A stretch of 64,000 bases of DNA from Candidatus Schekmanbacteria bacterium (GTDB lineage Bacteria > CSSED10-310 > JACPHN01), in contig JACPHN010000018.1 of the NCBI GenBank assembly GCA_016188575.1, forward strand, positions 1 through 64,000, read 5' to 3'. A program made the position numbers and the translations under genes. Positions 1 through 8,613 of the stretch are shown here, one piece after another. The stretch's first letter is position 1. The number at the start of each line of letters is the position of its first letter. The notes below the pieces were generated by a model. It worked only from the letters and a program-made list of their open reading frames with translations. It ran no database searches and had not been told where the DNA came from.

Positions 1-168
1 GGGGCGTCCTGCGTGCTGAAGTCCCCGATCTGGGACATCTACCAGGCCAACAAGAACGCGGGCTTCGGCTCGCCGGACTACTCCCAAGTCGCAACGTTCG
101 TCAGGCTGTGCGGGCGGGGCACCCCGGACGAGGACAGCCTCACCTTCAACATCAAGGATTGGAAATGA
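1..168 (+). CDS. C-terminal end of an unknown protein (5' truncated by window edge)
   Basis: The first frame is open from base 1 to a TGA at 166-168 and gives 55 residues ending in NIKDWK. Composition (Gly, Ser, Asp, Tyr, two Cys) looks like a secreted or surface protein, but no family is recognised. Its stop overlaps the ATG of the next gene by four bases (ATGA), so the two are probably cotranscribed. Only the tail is visible and function cannot be assigned. Confidence 0.55.
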   Translation, partial: GASCVLKSPIWDIYQANKNAGFGSPDYSQVATFVRLCGRGTPDEDSLTFNIKDWK

Positions 169-1169
169 CGGCCACCGTTCGACTTCTAATCGCGATTCCG
201 CTCCTGGGCGCGACCCTCGACGGCTCGGAACCGGCGCGGGCGGGGACACCGCCGCCCGCCGCCTGGATCGACCTCCACGTCGAGGGCAGTGGCGGGTACT
301 GCACCGGAGGCAGCACCTTCCGCAACCGGCGGCATCCCCTGGCGGAGACCCGCCTCCCCGAGCCGTGCCCCGTGCCCCGCGGCGTCCGGATTCCGTACTA
401 CATGCACCTCAGCAATAAGACCGGGCACAGGGCGATGGGGACGCTCTCTCTCGAGGAGCGACGGATCCGGCGCGATACCGGCGAGCTCCCCGCGACCTAT
501 CCCAGGGTCGTCTTCACCCGGGGGTGGATCGAAACCATCGCCTGCTCGCTGACCGCGTCCACCGGCGAGCGCACCCCTATCGACTGGCGGTCGTTTTTCG
601 AGCGCCCCATGGAGATCCCAGAGGCGTATCCCGATCCGAACGAACGGGGGTTGAGCGTGCCCGCTCGATTTCCGATCGTCATCCCCGGCGAGCTGACCGA
701 GACGCTGAGCCCCGGCCATTACGTGCTCGAGTGCTCCGCGGTCTGGGAAGACGGCAACCTGGTTGCGGGCCGAGACGAGCTCGACGTGCGCGACCGCGAC
801 ACCGCGGAGGCGCGTGCGCTGTATGCCTACGACCGGGGAGAAGCCTCCGGCAACCGCTGGCAGCCGACCCCGGAGCGGCTGCGGTGGTTTCTGCAGGCCA
901 TCGAGGAGGACCCGGCCACGCCCGGTTACTATGAAGAGGCGGCGCTGACCGCCGAAGTGCTCCGCCAGTGCGACCTCGCCGCGGACCTGGTAGAGAAGTC
1001 CCTGGCCGCGCTGCGCAAGAAGGTCGAGCTCGGCGCCTACCCCTACGAGCCGCTGCAGGCGCCGGCCGGATTTCCCGGGTTGGCCTTCGATCCCTGGGCG
1101 GAATTCGCCGAGGAAGAAGAGATCCGGAAGGAGCACATCGAGGAGCTACGGCAAAAGGCCCGGGAATAG
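165..1169 (+). CDS. Secreted protein of unknown function
   Basis: 334 residues. The start is the ATG at 165, which overlaps the upstream stop and begins an N-terminal signal peptide (about residues 1-26, ending PARA) followed by a mature domain with a few cysteines. An earlier in-frame start at 108 would put 19 charged residues before the signal peptide and is rejected. The middle (about 30-220) looks like a beta-rich extracellular domain. The C-terminal 100 residues look alpha-helical and TPR-like, ending in a highly charged Glu/Lys/Arg tail. No catalytic motif or named family is recognised. It may function with the truncated gene just upstream. Confidence 0.7.
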   Translation: MTATVRLLIAIPLLGATLDGSEPARAGTPPPAAWIDLHVEGSGGYCTGGSTFRNRRHPLAETRLPEPCPVPRGVRIPYYMHLSNKTGHRAMGTLSLEERRIRRDTGELPATYPRVVFTRGWIETIACSLTASTGERTPIDWRSFFERPMEIPEAYPDPNERGLSVPARFPIVIPGELTETLSPGHYVLECSAVWEDGNLVAGRDELDVRDRDTAEARALYAYDRGEASGNRWQPTPERLRWFLQAIEEDPATPGYYEEAALTAEVLRQCDLAADLVEKSLAALRKKVELGAYPYEPLQAPAGFPGLAFDPWAEFAEEEEIRKEHIEELRQKARE

Positions 1170-1384
1170 CGGCAAGTCGGGGCGGCTCGACCGCTCGGGT
1201 ACGGCGCCATGGGCGCAAGCGAGCGGGCCCGCACCGGCGACCGCCACATCCCGCTGCCAACGCCCGCCGGCCCCGAGTCGGCCACGTCCCGCGGCCTCGC
1301 CCCCATGCCGCGCGCGGTCACGACGAGCTCGTCACGAAGCTCATCTGCTCCCGCCACCAGGCGCGGTCCGTGTGCGAATTGCGC

Positions 1385-1525
1385 GGAAAGCGCATCACGA
1401 AGTCCCCCACCCCATCTCCCCCCGCAAGCGGGGGGAGGGACGGAGGGCGGCGCTGTCGCGTCGCCGTCAAACCGGCGCTGGATTCAGGTCCCCTCCCCCG
1501 CTTGCGAGGGCGACGGGGAGGGCAC
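1385..1525. repeat. Dispersed intergenic palindromic repeat, copy A
   Basis: The 361-base gap 1170-1530 holds no convincing gene. At 1416-1437 there is a perfect palindrome (CTCCCCCC-GCAAGC-GGGGGGAG). It is followed by a stretch at 1446-1487 containing GTCGCGTCG and GGATTCAG, and by a second imperfect palindrome near 1490-1523. The block GCGCATCACGAAG at 1390-1402 recurs exactly at about 31016-31028. The GTCGCGTCG...GGAT(TCAG) part recurs at 21460-21496 and 31070-31103. It sits between a + gene and a - gene that converge, so it could also act as a bidirectional terminator. Confidence 0.7.
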
Positions 1526-1530
1526 CCGCG

Positions 1531-4098
1531 TCAGCGCCGCCCTGCCGCGGCGGCGCGGCGCCGCTGCCGGCCCGCAGCCGCGGCGCGGCACGTCGCGAGC
1601 AGCGCCAGCAGGAACACGGCATCCAGCCCCGGTGCCGATCCGGCAGCGGGCCGCATGGAGCGGAAACACCCGCCGCCGCCATCGCCGCCGTCGTCGGTGG
1701 ACCCGCCGGAGCCGATTCCCCAGACTCCCCGCCCATGCGTCGCGGCAACAAGTTGCCGGGTCCGATCGTTGAAGTCGAGATCGAAAACCGCCACGTTGGG
1801 CAGGCCAGTCGAGTAGTCCTCCCACGAGTCCCCCTGGTTGGTCGAGCGAAACACGCCAACGTCCGTCCCGATGTAGAACGTATACGTGCTGCCCGACACG
1901 TCCAGTGCAATCGAATTCACGGGAATATCCGGCAGGCCTCCAGCGGCGCTGTTCCATGTCTGCCCACCGTCGTTGGTGCGGTAAACGTGCGCCGTCCCGA
2001 ATCCCGACATCGTTATCATCGCGCGGATCTGACTGTTCGGATCCGCGACGACATCGGTGATCGACCGCGCCGGCAGGCCTGCCGTCCGGTTGTACCAGCT
2101 CTCTCCGCTGTCGGTCGAGACGACCAGAGTGCCGCGTCGCGACCCCGCCCAGTACGCTCTTGGGGAGGTGTTGGACACGCTTACGGCCCGCGCGCTGTCA
2201 CCCTCGGCGAGCTGCCAATCCGGGCCCAGGTTCGACCACGTCACCCCGTCTTGTCGGCCGACCAGCATGCGCCTGGCGCCGGCCACGACAATCGAGGGGT
2301 CGGTAGGATCGAGAACGAAGGGGGCGATGAAGCCCGCCCCTCGGTCGGCACCCGAGAATACGGTGCGCCAGGTCACGCCGGCATCGGTCGATCGCCGCAC
2401 GCGCAGGTACTGCGTCGAGATGTACTGGATTTCCGGCTGTGTCTGCTTGATCGCCGTGGCCGCTCCGTCGCCTGAGCTGATCGTGTACCACACGTTGCTA
2501 CCTTTTCGCATTTGCGGTGAGTTGTCCTGAGCCCCCGCGAGGATGTATCCCTTGTCGCTGGGGTGCTGGGCGGCCCGGTAGAACTGGGTGATGACGAGAC
2601 CGCTCCGATTGAGGCTCGACCAGGAGACGCCGTCGTCGGTCGTCTTCCACACTCCACCGTCACAGCCCAGGTAATACGTTCCGGGGTTGCTCGGGTCAAA
2701 CGCGATGGCGTGGTGGTCCACGTGCACGGGCGCCTGGAAGGCGTCAGGGATCCCATCGGCGTCGGCGTCGACGTCGTAGTTGGAGGCGAAGGTGGCGGAC
2801 CACGTCGCGCCGGCGTCTGTGGAGCGCGACCAGCCGACCCCGCCGAGGAACACGAAGCTGGAGCTCCGGGGGTGAACTGCAATGTACTGGTCGTACCAGC
2901 ACTGGCTGTCGCAGGTGTCGGGGGCGTTTTGCAGCCGCGTCCACGAGGCGCCGCCGTTCACCGACTTGTAGACGCCGACTTGCTGACCGGAATCCCCGTA
3001 GCTGAGGTAAACAACCCCGCTCTGGTTGGGATCAGTGGCGAGGCGGATGTAGTGATCGGAGGTAAACGAGGGGAGGCCGCCGCCGGAGAGCTTCGTCCAG
3101 GACGAGCCGATAGTCGCAGACTTGTAGACTCCGCTTCCCGAGGTGGCGTTGACCGCGGCATAGAGCACGGACGGGTTCTGCTGGTCGATCTTGAGGTCCC
3201 AGATCCTGCCGCCGGTGAGCGTCGGTGTCCAGGTCACCCCGCCGTTCTGGGAAACGTAGACTCCATAGCTGAGGGTGAGGCCGGTGGTGCAGCACGACAC
3301 TCCCGTGGCCACGAAGACGGTGTTGCTGTCGGTGGGGTGCACGATGACCTTGGCGATGCTGCGCTTGGTGAAGTAGTCAGAGCCGAGTAGTGTCCACGTT
3401 GTGCCACCGTTGGTCGACTTCAACAGACCCGCTCCGTAGTAGGCGTCGCCGGCATAGGCCATTTCCCCGGTGCCCACGTAGATGGTTTCGGGGTTATTGG
3501 GGTCGATCGCGATTGAGCCGACAGCAAGGGAGGGTTGGTCGTCGGTCAGCGCGCGAAACGTGGTGCCACCGTCGGTGGATTTCCAGACGCCGCCCTGGGC
3601 TCCGCCTACGTAGAGCGTGCGGCCATCTGTGGGGTGGACAGCCAGGGCCGAGACGCGCCCGGAGCTCGCTCCCCAGCTCGGGGTGAATTCGCCCGGCAGG
3701 CCGATGCTGCCTTCCGGACCGAGGCTCGTCCAGGTGTCGGCGGCAGACCGCGCCCAGCGCACTTCGTCCCTCATGCGCTGTGCGTCCTTGAGCGCTCTGA
3801 GCCGCGCGCCGGCAGGTATGGACTCAAAGGGGTATGCCCGCTCCCAGTAGAAGTCGGCGTTGCGGCGGGCGGGGTCATCGGCCTCATGCTCCGCTTGCGG
3901 CTCCGGCTCAAAGGCGGGCTGCTCGGCCGCGAGGGCGGCCAGGTCTTGTGGGATCCGCCGCCCCGCCTGGTCATCCATCGGCAGGCGGCCGCGGTCTCGA
4001 TCGGCACCCCGATCGAGCAGATACGGGACTCCGAGATAGCCGACTCCCGTCACTACCGCGGCAAGTACCACCCACGCCCCGCCCTTTCGAGCTCCCAT
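1531..4098 (-). CDS. Secreted Asp-box (VPS10/sortilin-like) beta-propeller protein
   Basis: 855 residues. The N-terminus has a signal-anchor (about 8-30) preceded by basic residues. The body (about 115-790) carries ten or more Asp-box motifs of the form S-T-D/N-x-G-x-T/S-W, for example STDGGTTF, STNGGTTW and STDAGATW. These mark BNR/sortilin-type propeller blades in sialidases, xyloglucanases and VPS10 proteins. No sialidase FRIP motif is seen, so a binding or adhesive role is more likely than neuraminidase activity. The C-terminus has a Gly-rich stretch with one cysteine (GGDGGGGCF), then a hydrophobic segment and an Arg-rich tail, like a GlyGly/JDVT-type sorting signal. The start is supported by GAGAGGAG eight bases upstream. 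A paralogue lies at 26617-29412. Confidence 0.85.
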   Translation of the reverse strand: MGARKGGAWVVLAAVVTGVGYLGVPYLLDRGADRDRGRLPMDDQAGRRIPQDLAALAAEQPAFEPEPQAEHEADDPARRNADFYWERAYPFESIPAGARLRALKDAQRMRDEVRWARSAADTWTSLGPEGSIGLPGEFTPSWGASSGRVSALAVHPTDGRTLYVGGAQGGVWKSTDGGTTFRALTDDQPSLAVGSIAIDPNNPETIYVGTGEMAYAGDAYYGAGLLKSTNGGTTWTLLGSDYFTKRSIAKVIVHPTDSNTVFVATGVSCCTTGLTLSYGVYVSQNGGVTWTPTLTGGRIWDLKIDQQNPSVLYAAVNATSGSGVYKSATIGSSWTKLSGGGLPSFTSDHYIRLATDPNQSGVVYLSYGDSGQQVGVYKSVNGGASWTRLQNAPDTCDSQCWYDQYIAVHPRSSSFVFLGGVGWSRSTDAGATWSATFASNYDVDADADGIPDAFQAPVHVDHHAIAFDPSNPGTYYLGCDGGVWKTTDDGVSWSSLNRSGLVITQFYRAAQHPSDKGYILAGAQDNSPQMRKGSNVWYTISSGDGAATAIKQTQPEIQYISTQYLRVRRSTDAGVTWRTVFSGADRGAGFIAPFVLDPTDPSIVVAGARRMLVGRQDGVTWSNLGPDWQLAEGDSARAVSVSNTSPRAYWAGSRRGTLVVSTDSGESWYNRTAGLPARSITDVVADPNSQIRAMITMSGFGTAHVYRTNDGGQTWNSAAGGLPDIPVNSIALDVSGSTYTFYIGTDVGVFRSTNQGDSWEDYSTGLPNVAVFDLDFNDRTRQLVAATHGRGVWGIGSGGSTDDGGDGGGGCFRSMRPAAGSAPGLDAVFLLALLATCRAAAAGRQRRRAAAAGRR

Positions 4099-4397
4099 CG
4101 CAGACTCCTCTCAAGTTGGTGCCCCCGGTTGAGAGCTCCGGGGGGTATTGAAGTCGCATGAGCGCCGGCGACCCTGCTGGCGGGTCGACGCTTCTCGTGC
4201 GTCTCGTAGCGCGACTTGCCCGGGCAGCTTCGGGGCGCCGCATCGGGCTCGGTCGAGATCCTGCAGTCTTGCGCCAATGACCCTCGGGGTCAAGAGCGCG
4301 GCGCGGACCCGCTGGCGGGCCGGCGGCACCCGGCGCTAGTCTGCGCTCCATGCATCCGGCGCCAGCAGCTCCCGCACCAGAAGATCTCGAAGGAACG

Positions 4398-6206
4398 ATG
4401 CGCCGGTTCGCCGGCGTGTTTCGCTACAGCCGCCGCGCGGTCGAGCTCGTCTGGAGCACCAGCCGCGGGCTCACGGTAGGGCTGGCACTGCTGACGCTGG
4501 CCGGCGGCGTCCTGCCCGCGGGCGTGGCGTGGGTCGGCAAGCTGATCGTGGACGCCGTCGTGCGGGCGATTGCCGAGACCGGTCACGACGCTCACGAAGC
4601 GCTCCTGTGGGTCCTCTTGGAGGGCGTTCTGGTGGCGGCGCTGGCGGGCGTACAGCGGTCCCTGGGCGTCTGTCAGTCGCTGCTCCGCGCCATGCTCGGG
4701 AATCGCGTGAATGTCATGATCCTCGACAAGGCGTTGACCCTGGAGCTGGCCCATTTCGAGGACGCCGAATTTTACGACAAGATGACCCGGGCACGGCGCG
4801 AAGCGTCCACCCGTCCACTGAGCCTGGTAACGCGGACTTTCGGGCTCGTGCAAAACGGCATCTCGCTGGCCAGTTACGGCGCCATCCTGCTGGCATTCTC
4901 CCCCTGGGCGGCGCTGCTTCTGGTCGCCGGCGGCCTGCCGAGCTTCATCGCGGAAACCAAGTATTCGGGGGAAGCATTTCGCCTGTTCAAGTGGCGAGCG
5001 CCGGAAACGCGCATGCAAATGTACCTCGAAACGGTCATCGCCCGCGAGGATCACGTCAAGGAAGTCAAGCTCTTCGGCCTGGGTCCGATCTTGCTGGCGC
5101 GGTATCAGGGGATCTTCACCAAGCTCTTTGGCGAGGACCGCGATTTGACACTGCGCCGCGGCTTGTGGGGCTTTATCCTCGGCCTGCTGAGCACGCTGAC
5201 GTTCTACGCGGCGTACGCGTGGATTGTCCTCGAAACGGCGGCTACGGCCATCACGCTCGGCCAGATGACCATGTACCTGCTGCTGTTCAAGCAAGGTCAG
5301 GCGGCCGTCTCCGCGAGCCTCTCGGCAATTGGCGGCATGTATGAGGACAACCTGTATCTGTCGAATCTGTACGAGTACCTGGAGCACGATCCGGTGGAGC
5401 ACCGCCGGACGCTCCACGACGGGTCGCGGGCGACCGCCGGGCCGGCGCCGGGCGACGGCGTGCGCTTCGAAGGCGTCAGCTTCACCTATCCCGGAGCTCA
5501 GGAGCCGGCGCTGCGCGAGGTGAGCTTGCACCTCCTGCCGGGCCGAAGCCTCGCTCTGGTGGGCGAGAACGGCTCGGGAAAGACGACGCTCATCACGCTG
5601 CTTACGCGCCTGTACGCGCCCGCAAGCGGCCGCATCCTCCTCGATGGGCTCGATCTGCGAAGCTGGGATGAAGAGGCGCTGCGGCGCCGCGTGGGCGTCA
5701 TCTTTCAGGACTTCAACCGCTACCAGCTCATGGTTGGCGAGAACGTGGGTGCCGGCGACGTCGCCCACTTTGCGGACGAGGCGCGCTGGCAGGATGCCGC
5801 CGAAAAAGGCATGGCTCACCCGTTCATCGCGAGCATGCCGCGAGGTTACCGGACGCAGCTTGGGCGCTGGTTCAAGGACGGCCGCGAGCTCTCCGGGGGA
5901 CAGTGGCAGAAAATCGCGCTCTCGCGCGCCTTCATGCGGTCGGGAGCAGACCTCCTGGTGCTCGACGAGCCGACGGCCGCCATGGACGCCGAGGCGGAGG
6001 CCGCCGTGTTTGAGCACTTCCGCAGGCTCACGCGGGACCGCATGGCCATCCTCATTTCCCATCGGTTCTCCACGGTGCGCATGGCCGACCACATCGCGGT
6101 TCTGCACCAGGGCCGCATCATCGAGCAGGGCACCCACGATGAGCTGATGGCGCTTGCCGGGCGCTATGCGCATCTGTTCACGCTGCAGGCGGCGGGCTAC
6201 CGGTAG
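4398..6206 (+). CDS. ABC transporter, fused membrane and ATPase domains
   Basis: 602 residues. About residues 1-330 form the six-helix exporter transmembrane domain and 350-602 the nucleotide-binding domain. Visible motifs are Walker A GENGSGKTT (about 389), signature LSGGQ (about 498), Walker B LLVLDEPTAAMD (about 518) and the H-loop SHRF. As a half-transporter it should homodimerise in the inner membrane. The substrate is unknown, and nothing nearby indicates one. The ATG at 4398 has GAAGGA just upstream. The ATG at 4350 adds a Pro/Ala-rich leader and has no ribosome site, so it is not preferred. The gap 4099-4397 holds only the divergent promoters. Confidence 0.9.
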   Translation: MRRFAGVFRYSRRAVELVWSTSRGLTVGLALLTLAGGVLPAGVAWVGKLIVDAVVRAIAETGHDAHEALLWVLLEGVLVAALAGVQRSLGVCQSLLRAMLGNRVNVMILDKALTLELAHFEDAEFYDKMTRARREASTRPLSLVTRTFGLVQNGISLASYGAILLAFSPWAALLLVAGGLPSFIAETKYSGEAFRLFKWRAPETRMQMYLETVIAREDHVKEVKLFGLGPILLARYQGIFTKLFGEDRDLTLRRGLWGFILGLLSTLTFYAAYAWIVLETAATAITLGQMTMYLLLFKQGQAAVSASLSAIGGMYEDNLYLSNLYEYLEHDPVEHRRTLHDGSRATAGPAPGDGVRFEGVSFTYPGAQEPALREVSLHLLPGRSLALVGENGSGKTTLITLLTRLYAPASGRILLDGLDLRSWDEEALRRRVGVIFQDFNRYQLMVGENVGAGDVAHFADEARWQDAAEKGMAHPFIASMPRGYRTQLGRWFKDGRELSGGQWQKIALSRAFMRSGADLLVLDEPTAAMDAEAEAAVFEHFRRLTRDRMAILISHRFSTVRMADHIAVLHQGRIIEQGTHDELMALAGRYAHLFTLQAAGYR

Positions 6207-6222
6207 CTGTCACCGAGCGCGC

Positions 6223-6239
6223 GCTCGCAATAAGCGAGC
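6223..6239. terminator. Hairpin between convergent genes
   Basis: A perfect stem GCTCGC-AATAA-GCGAGC lies in the 51-base space between the + strand ABC exporter and a - strand gene end. No U-tract follows, so intrinsic termination is only a possibility. Confidence 0.35.
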
Positions 6240-6257
6240 CTGCTCGCGGCCGATAGC

Positions 6258-6841
6258 CTACTTTTCTCGCACCCAGCTCACGGCGCGCTGGAAAATCGGA
6301 TCATCGTGGCTGAACGCATTCCAGGCGTCGATGTCCCGGTTGGCCAGATGCTCGGCAAACTTGCTATAGAGCTTGCCAGGGTCCGGGCCCATGGTGCCCC
6401 AGAGCCCCCCGGGACGTCGCGCGTGACCGCGGAGAGCGCGTGAGCGATGCCGTTGGCCCAGTCGATGATCCCTTTCTTGCTCTCGAACCGCGCATTCGCG
6501 GCGGCCACGAAGCTTTTTGCCATGAAGCGCTTGAGGCCGACGACCTGGTTGCGATCGGACTCGTTCCCACTGTTCCACGGCTCGCCGCCTCCGTGGCCCA
6601 GCTTCTGCAAGTAGCTCCGGCGGTCGGCCGCGCTCATGCCGCCAAACGCCCTCGACAGCTCCACCCACTCCTGGCCACCCGCCGCTTGCGTGGCCTCGTT
6701 ACCGCTGTAATCATCTCGTGCGGGTGCGCCGGTGTCCGCAACGGCCGGCGGCTCGCCACCGGTGGCGGGCTGAACGGCAGGCTCCTCAGCGGGCTGCGTG
6801 GTGCGGGCGGAAACGCTGCTTTGGGTTTTCTCAATTGCCAT
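6258..6841 (-). pseudogene. Small soluble protein gene interrupted by a frameshift in a G run
   Basis: From the ATG at 6841 (GGAG eight bases upstream) a frame reads an acidic, Pro/Ala-rich N-terminus. It continues into a plausible helical domain with LSRAFGGMSAADRRSYLQKL and RFMAKSFVAAANARFESKKG, up to TRDVPGG near 6400. The same-strand neighbouring frame then carries the natural continuation LWGTMGPDPGKLYSKFAEHL and ends VSWVREK at 6258. The switch coincides with a run of six G. One extra G would restore a single protein of about 194 residues. This is either a true frameshift or a sequencing/assembly error. Product family unknown. Confidence 0.6.
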
Positions 6842-7145
6842 GGTCATCTCCGGACGAGTGGATCGCCTTCACTCGTGACTGCCAACCGGAATACGTTCGC
6901 ACGGACGCCAGTATTCATCAATTCACAGGCGCCGCGGGCCGCGGTCCGACCCGTGAGCGTGCTTGCCGCTGTCGGCGTTTTCTTTCGGCAATGTATGCTC
7001 CTGCGCTCGCATTTCCAAGGCTTGAGCGGAAATTGCCACCTCGCCGTTGCAGCACTTTCCAGAATACCGCCATCGAATCCGGCACGTGGTTTGCATTCCT
7101 ATGCAGCGAGGGCCGGTCGCCGGCTCATCACAACGGAGGATGATC
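6842..7145. other. Divergent intergenic region
   Basis: 304 bases separate the - strand frameshifted gene from the + strand secreted protein. The only structure seen is a sigma-54-like element at 7079-7096, listed separately. No RNA gene or coding sequence is apparent. Confidence 0.5.
7079..7096 (+). promoter_or_regulatory. Candidate sigma-54 (-24/-12) promoter
   Basis: The sequence CCGGCACGTGGTTTGCAT has GG and GC separated by exactly ten bases. It differs from the consensus TGGCACG-N4-TTGCW at one position in the -24 box. It would place transcription start near 7106, about 40 bases before the chosen ATG at 7146. That also argues against an upstream start at 7047. Confidence 0.45.
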
Positions 7146-8495
7146 ATGAAGACGAGGGGCGAAGGGTGTGATGTGGGCATGAAAGCTACAGTGCTTCTTG
7201 GGTTCGGTCTCGCTCTGCTTCTGGGTGCCGCTGCACAGGCCGAGGCCTCCGGCTTTCTTACCGGAAAATCCTATAGCTGGAGCTGGAGCTCGCCGAAAGG
7301 CTACCTTTATTCGGTTACGGATCATTATGACTGCACCGACGATGCCCCAAGCTTTGGTTCCGCCTTCACAAACAACACAGATGACGGCTACACCTGTAAC
7401 GAACAGCAGGGCCTGTACGCAGCATTCATCGCCGAACCATCGAGTAAAAGCAGCGTCGAGTATCTCGTGCTGATATTTAACGGGCAAAGCATCAGCACGC
7501 CGGACAGCGCGTGGACTGGACAGGACGGCGATTACAATACGTACAACTGCTACCCAAACTGCTACGTTTCCGGCTCCTCGAACAGCTACCCGCTGCGATA
7601 CTCTTCCTACGCCCGCCGCCTTTATGTAAACAAGATGGGACAGTGCCTCTCGGGGTCGGGCGGCGACTGCGTGGGTAGCGCGGATAACCCGGATCCGGTT
7701 TTCCCCTGGGGGAAAACCCTCTTTATCTCGATCTTCGACCACGCCTACGACTACGGCGACGATCAGGATGTGAAGACTGAAAAGGCGAACACATGGTTCA
7801 ACTGGATCAAGGGACTTGCTTACCCGGAGAATCTCAAAGGCATTTACATGCTCGGCATGAGCCGCGGCGGATGTCTGGTCCAGCGCCTGTCCAACAAGCT
7901 AAAAGACGACAACGACTGGGACTACGTGCCGATGCAGATCGCGCAGATCGACCCCGTCTGCACGCCGCCGGATGAGGACCCGGGCTGCGGAACGGACAAC
8001 GAGACAGGGATCCACAGCAATCATATCGAGAACCCGGACGACTCGAGCAAGAAGTGCCACCAGTGGGACATGTCCGGGGAGGTCCATACGTCGGACGCGG
8101 ACCGGCGCTCGATCCGCATCACCGCCTGGGTGACCGGTGAGCAAGTCGGCCCGGATGCGCTTACGTGGGGCAAAGACGCCCGCTGCTCGACCACGTACTA
8201 CCAAGAGCTGACGACCACCACAGGGACGTCGGACGATCGCACCTGGTCCAGGCGCTACTGGAGAACCGACCTGAACCATTCGGAAATCGGCCGCGAAGTC
8301 TCGATGACACAGGACATCATGGACACCGAATTCGACAAGATCGAGCGCTACATGCACGGGTGGTTCGACTGCGACGACGATTCCTGGGGGTCGCACGGCT
8401 ACTTCAGCGCCGCGGACGGTATTTGCAAGTGCGACTCAGGATACACCTGGGTTTGGGACAACTACACCGACAAGCAGGGTCATTGCGAGCCCTGA
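7146..8495 (+). CDS. Secreted cysteine-rich protein, possible alpha/beta hydrolase
   Basis: 449 residues. The ATG at 7146 has GGAGG seven bases upstream. A signal peptide follows (hydrophobic LLGFGLALLLGAAAQA, cleavage about residue 32). The mature protein is rich in Tyr, Asp, Ser and Cys. LGMSRGG (about residue 240) resembles a G-x-S-x-G nucleophile elbow of alpha/beta hydrolases. Several paired cysteines follow, and the C-terminus (C-D-DD...CKCDSGYTW...GHC) looks EGF-like. Family assignment is tentative because the acid and histidine of a catalytic triad were not placed. The predicted location is extracellular. Confidence 0.7.
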   Translation: MKTRGEGCDVGMKATVLLGFGLALLLGAAAQAEASGFLTGKSYSWSWSSPKGYLYSVTDHYDCTDDAPSFGSAFTNNTDDGYTCNEQQGLYAAFIAEPSSKSSVEYLVLIFNGQSISTPDSAWTGQDGDYNTYNCYPNCYVSGSSNSYPLRYSSYARRLYVNKMGQCLSGSGGDCVGSADNPDPVFPWGKTLFISIFDHAYDYGDDQDVKTEKANTWFNWIKGLAYPENLKGIYMLGMSRGGCLVQRLSNKLKDDNDWDYVPMQIAQIDPVCTPPDEDPGCGTDNETGIHSNHIENPDDSSKKCHQWDMSGEVHTSDADRRSIRITAWVTGEQVGPDALTWGKDARCSTTYYQELTTTTGTSDDRTWSRRYWRTDLNHSEIGREVSMTQDIMDTEFDKIERYMHGWFDCDDDSWGSHGYFSAADGICKCDSGYTWVWDNYTDKQGHCEP

Positions 8496-8613
8496 GGCGG
8501 CGAGCGCTCCGGATGCTCTGAGCGGTGAAGCTGCCGGGGCTGCTGGCGCCCGTCAGCCTCACCGGCTCCTCACGCGACGCCGCCTTGCGGGTGCTCCGTG
8601 CCCGCCGCCAGGA

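Noticed and set aside
1043-1357. Minus-strand frame over the end of the first secreted gene
   Set aside because: No motif, no ribosome site, Arg/Pro-biased shadow composition.
4290-6173. 627-codon open frame antisense to the ABC exporter
   Set aside because: It mirrors the exporter codon structure, has Arg/His/Gln-rich sequence without any motif and no ribosome site. The exporter with full Walker motifs is the real gene.
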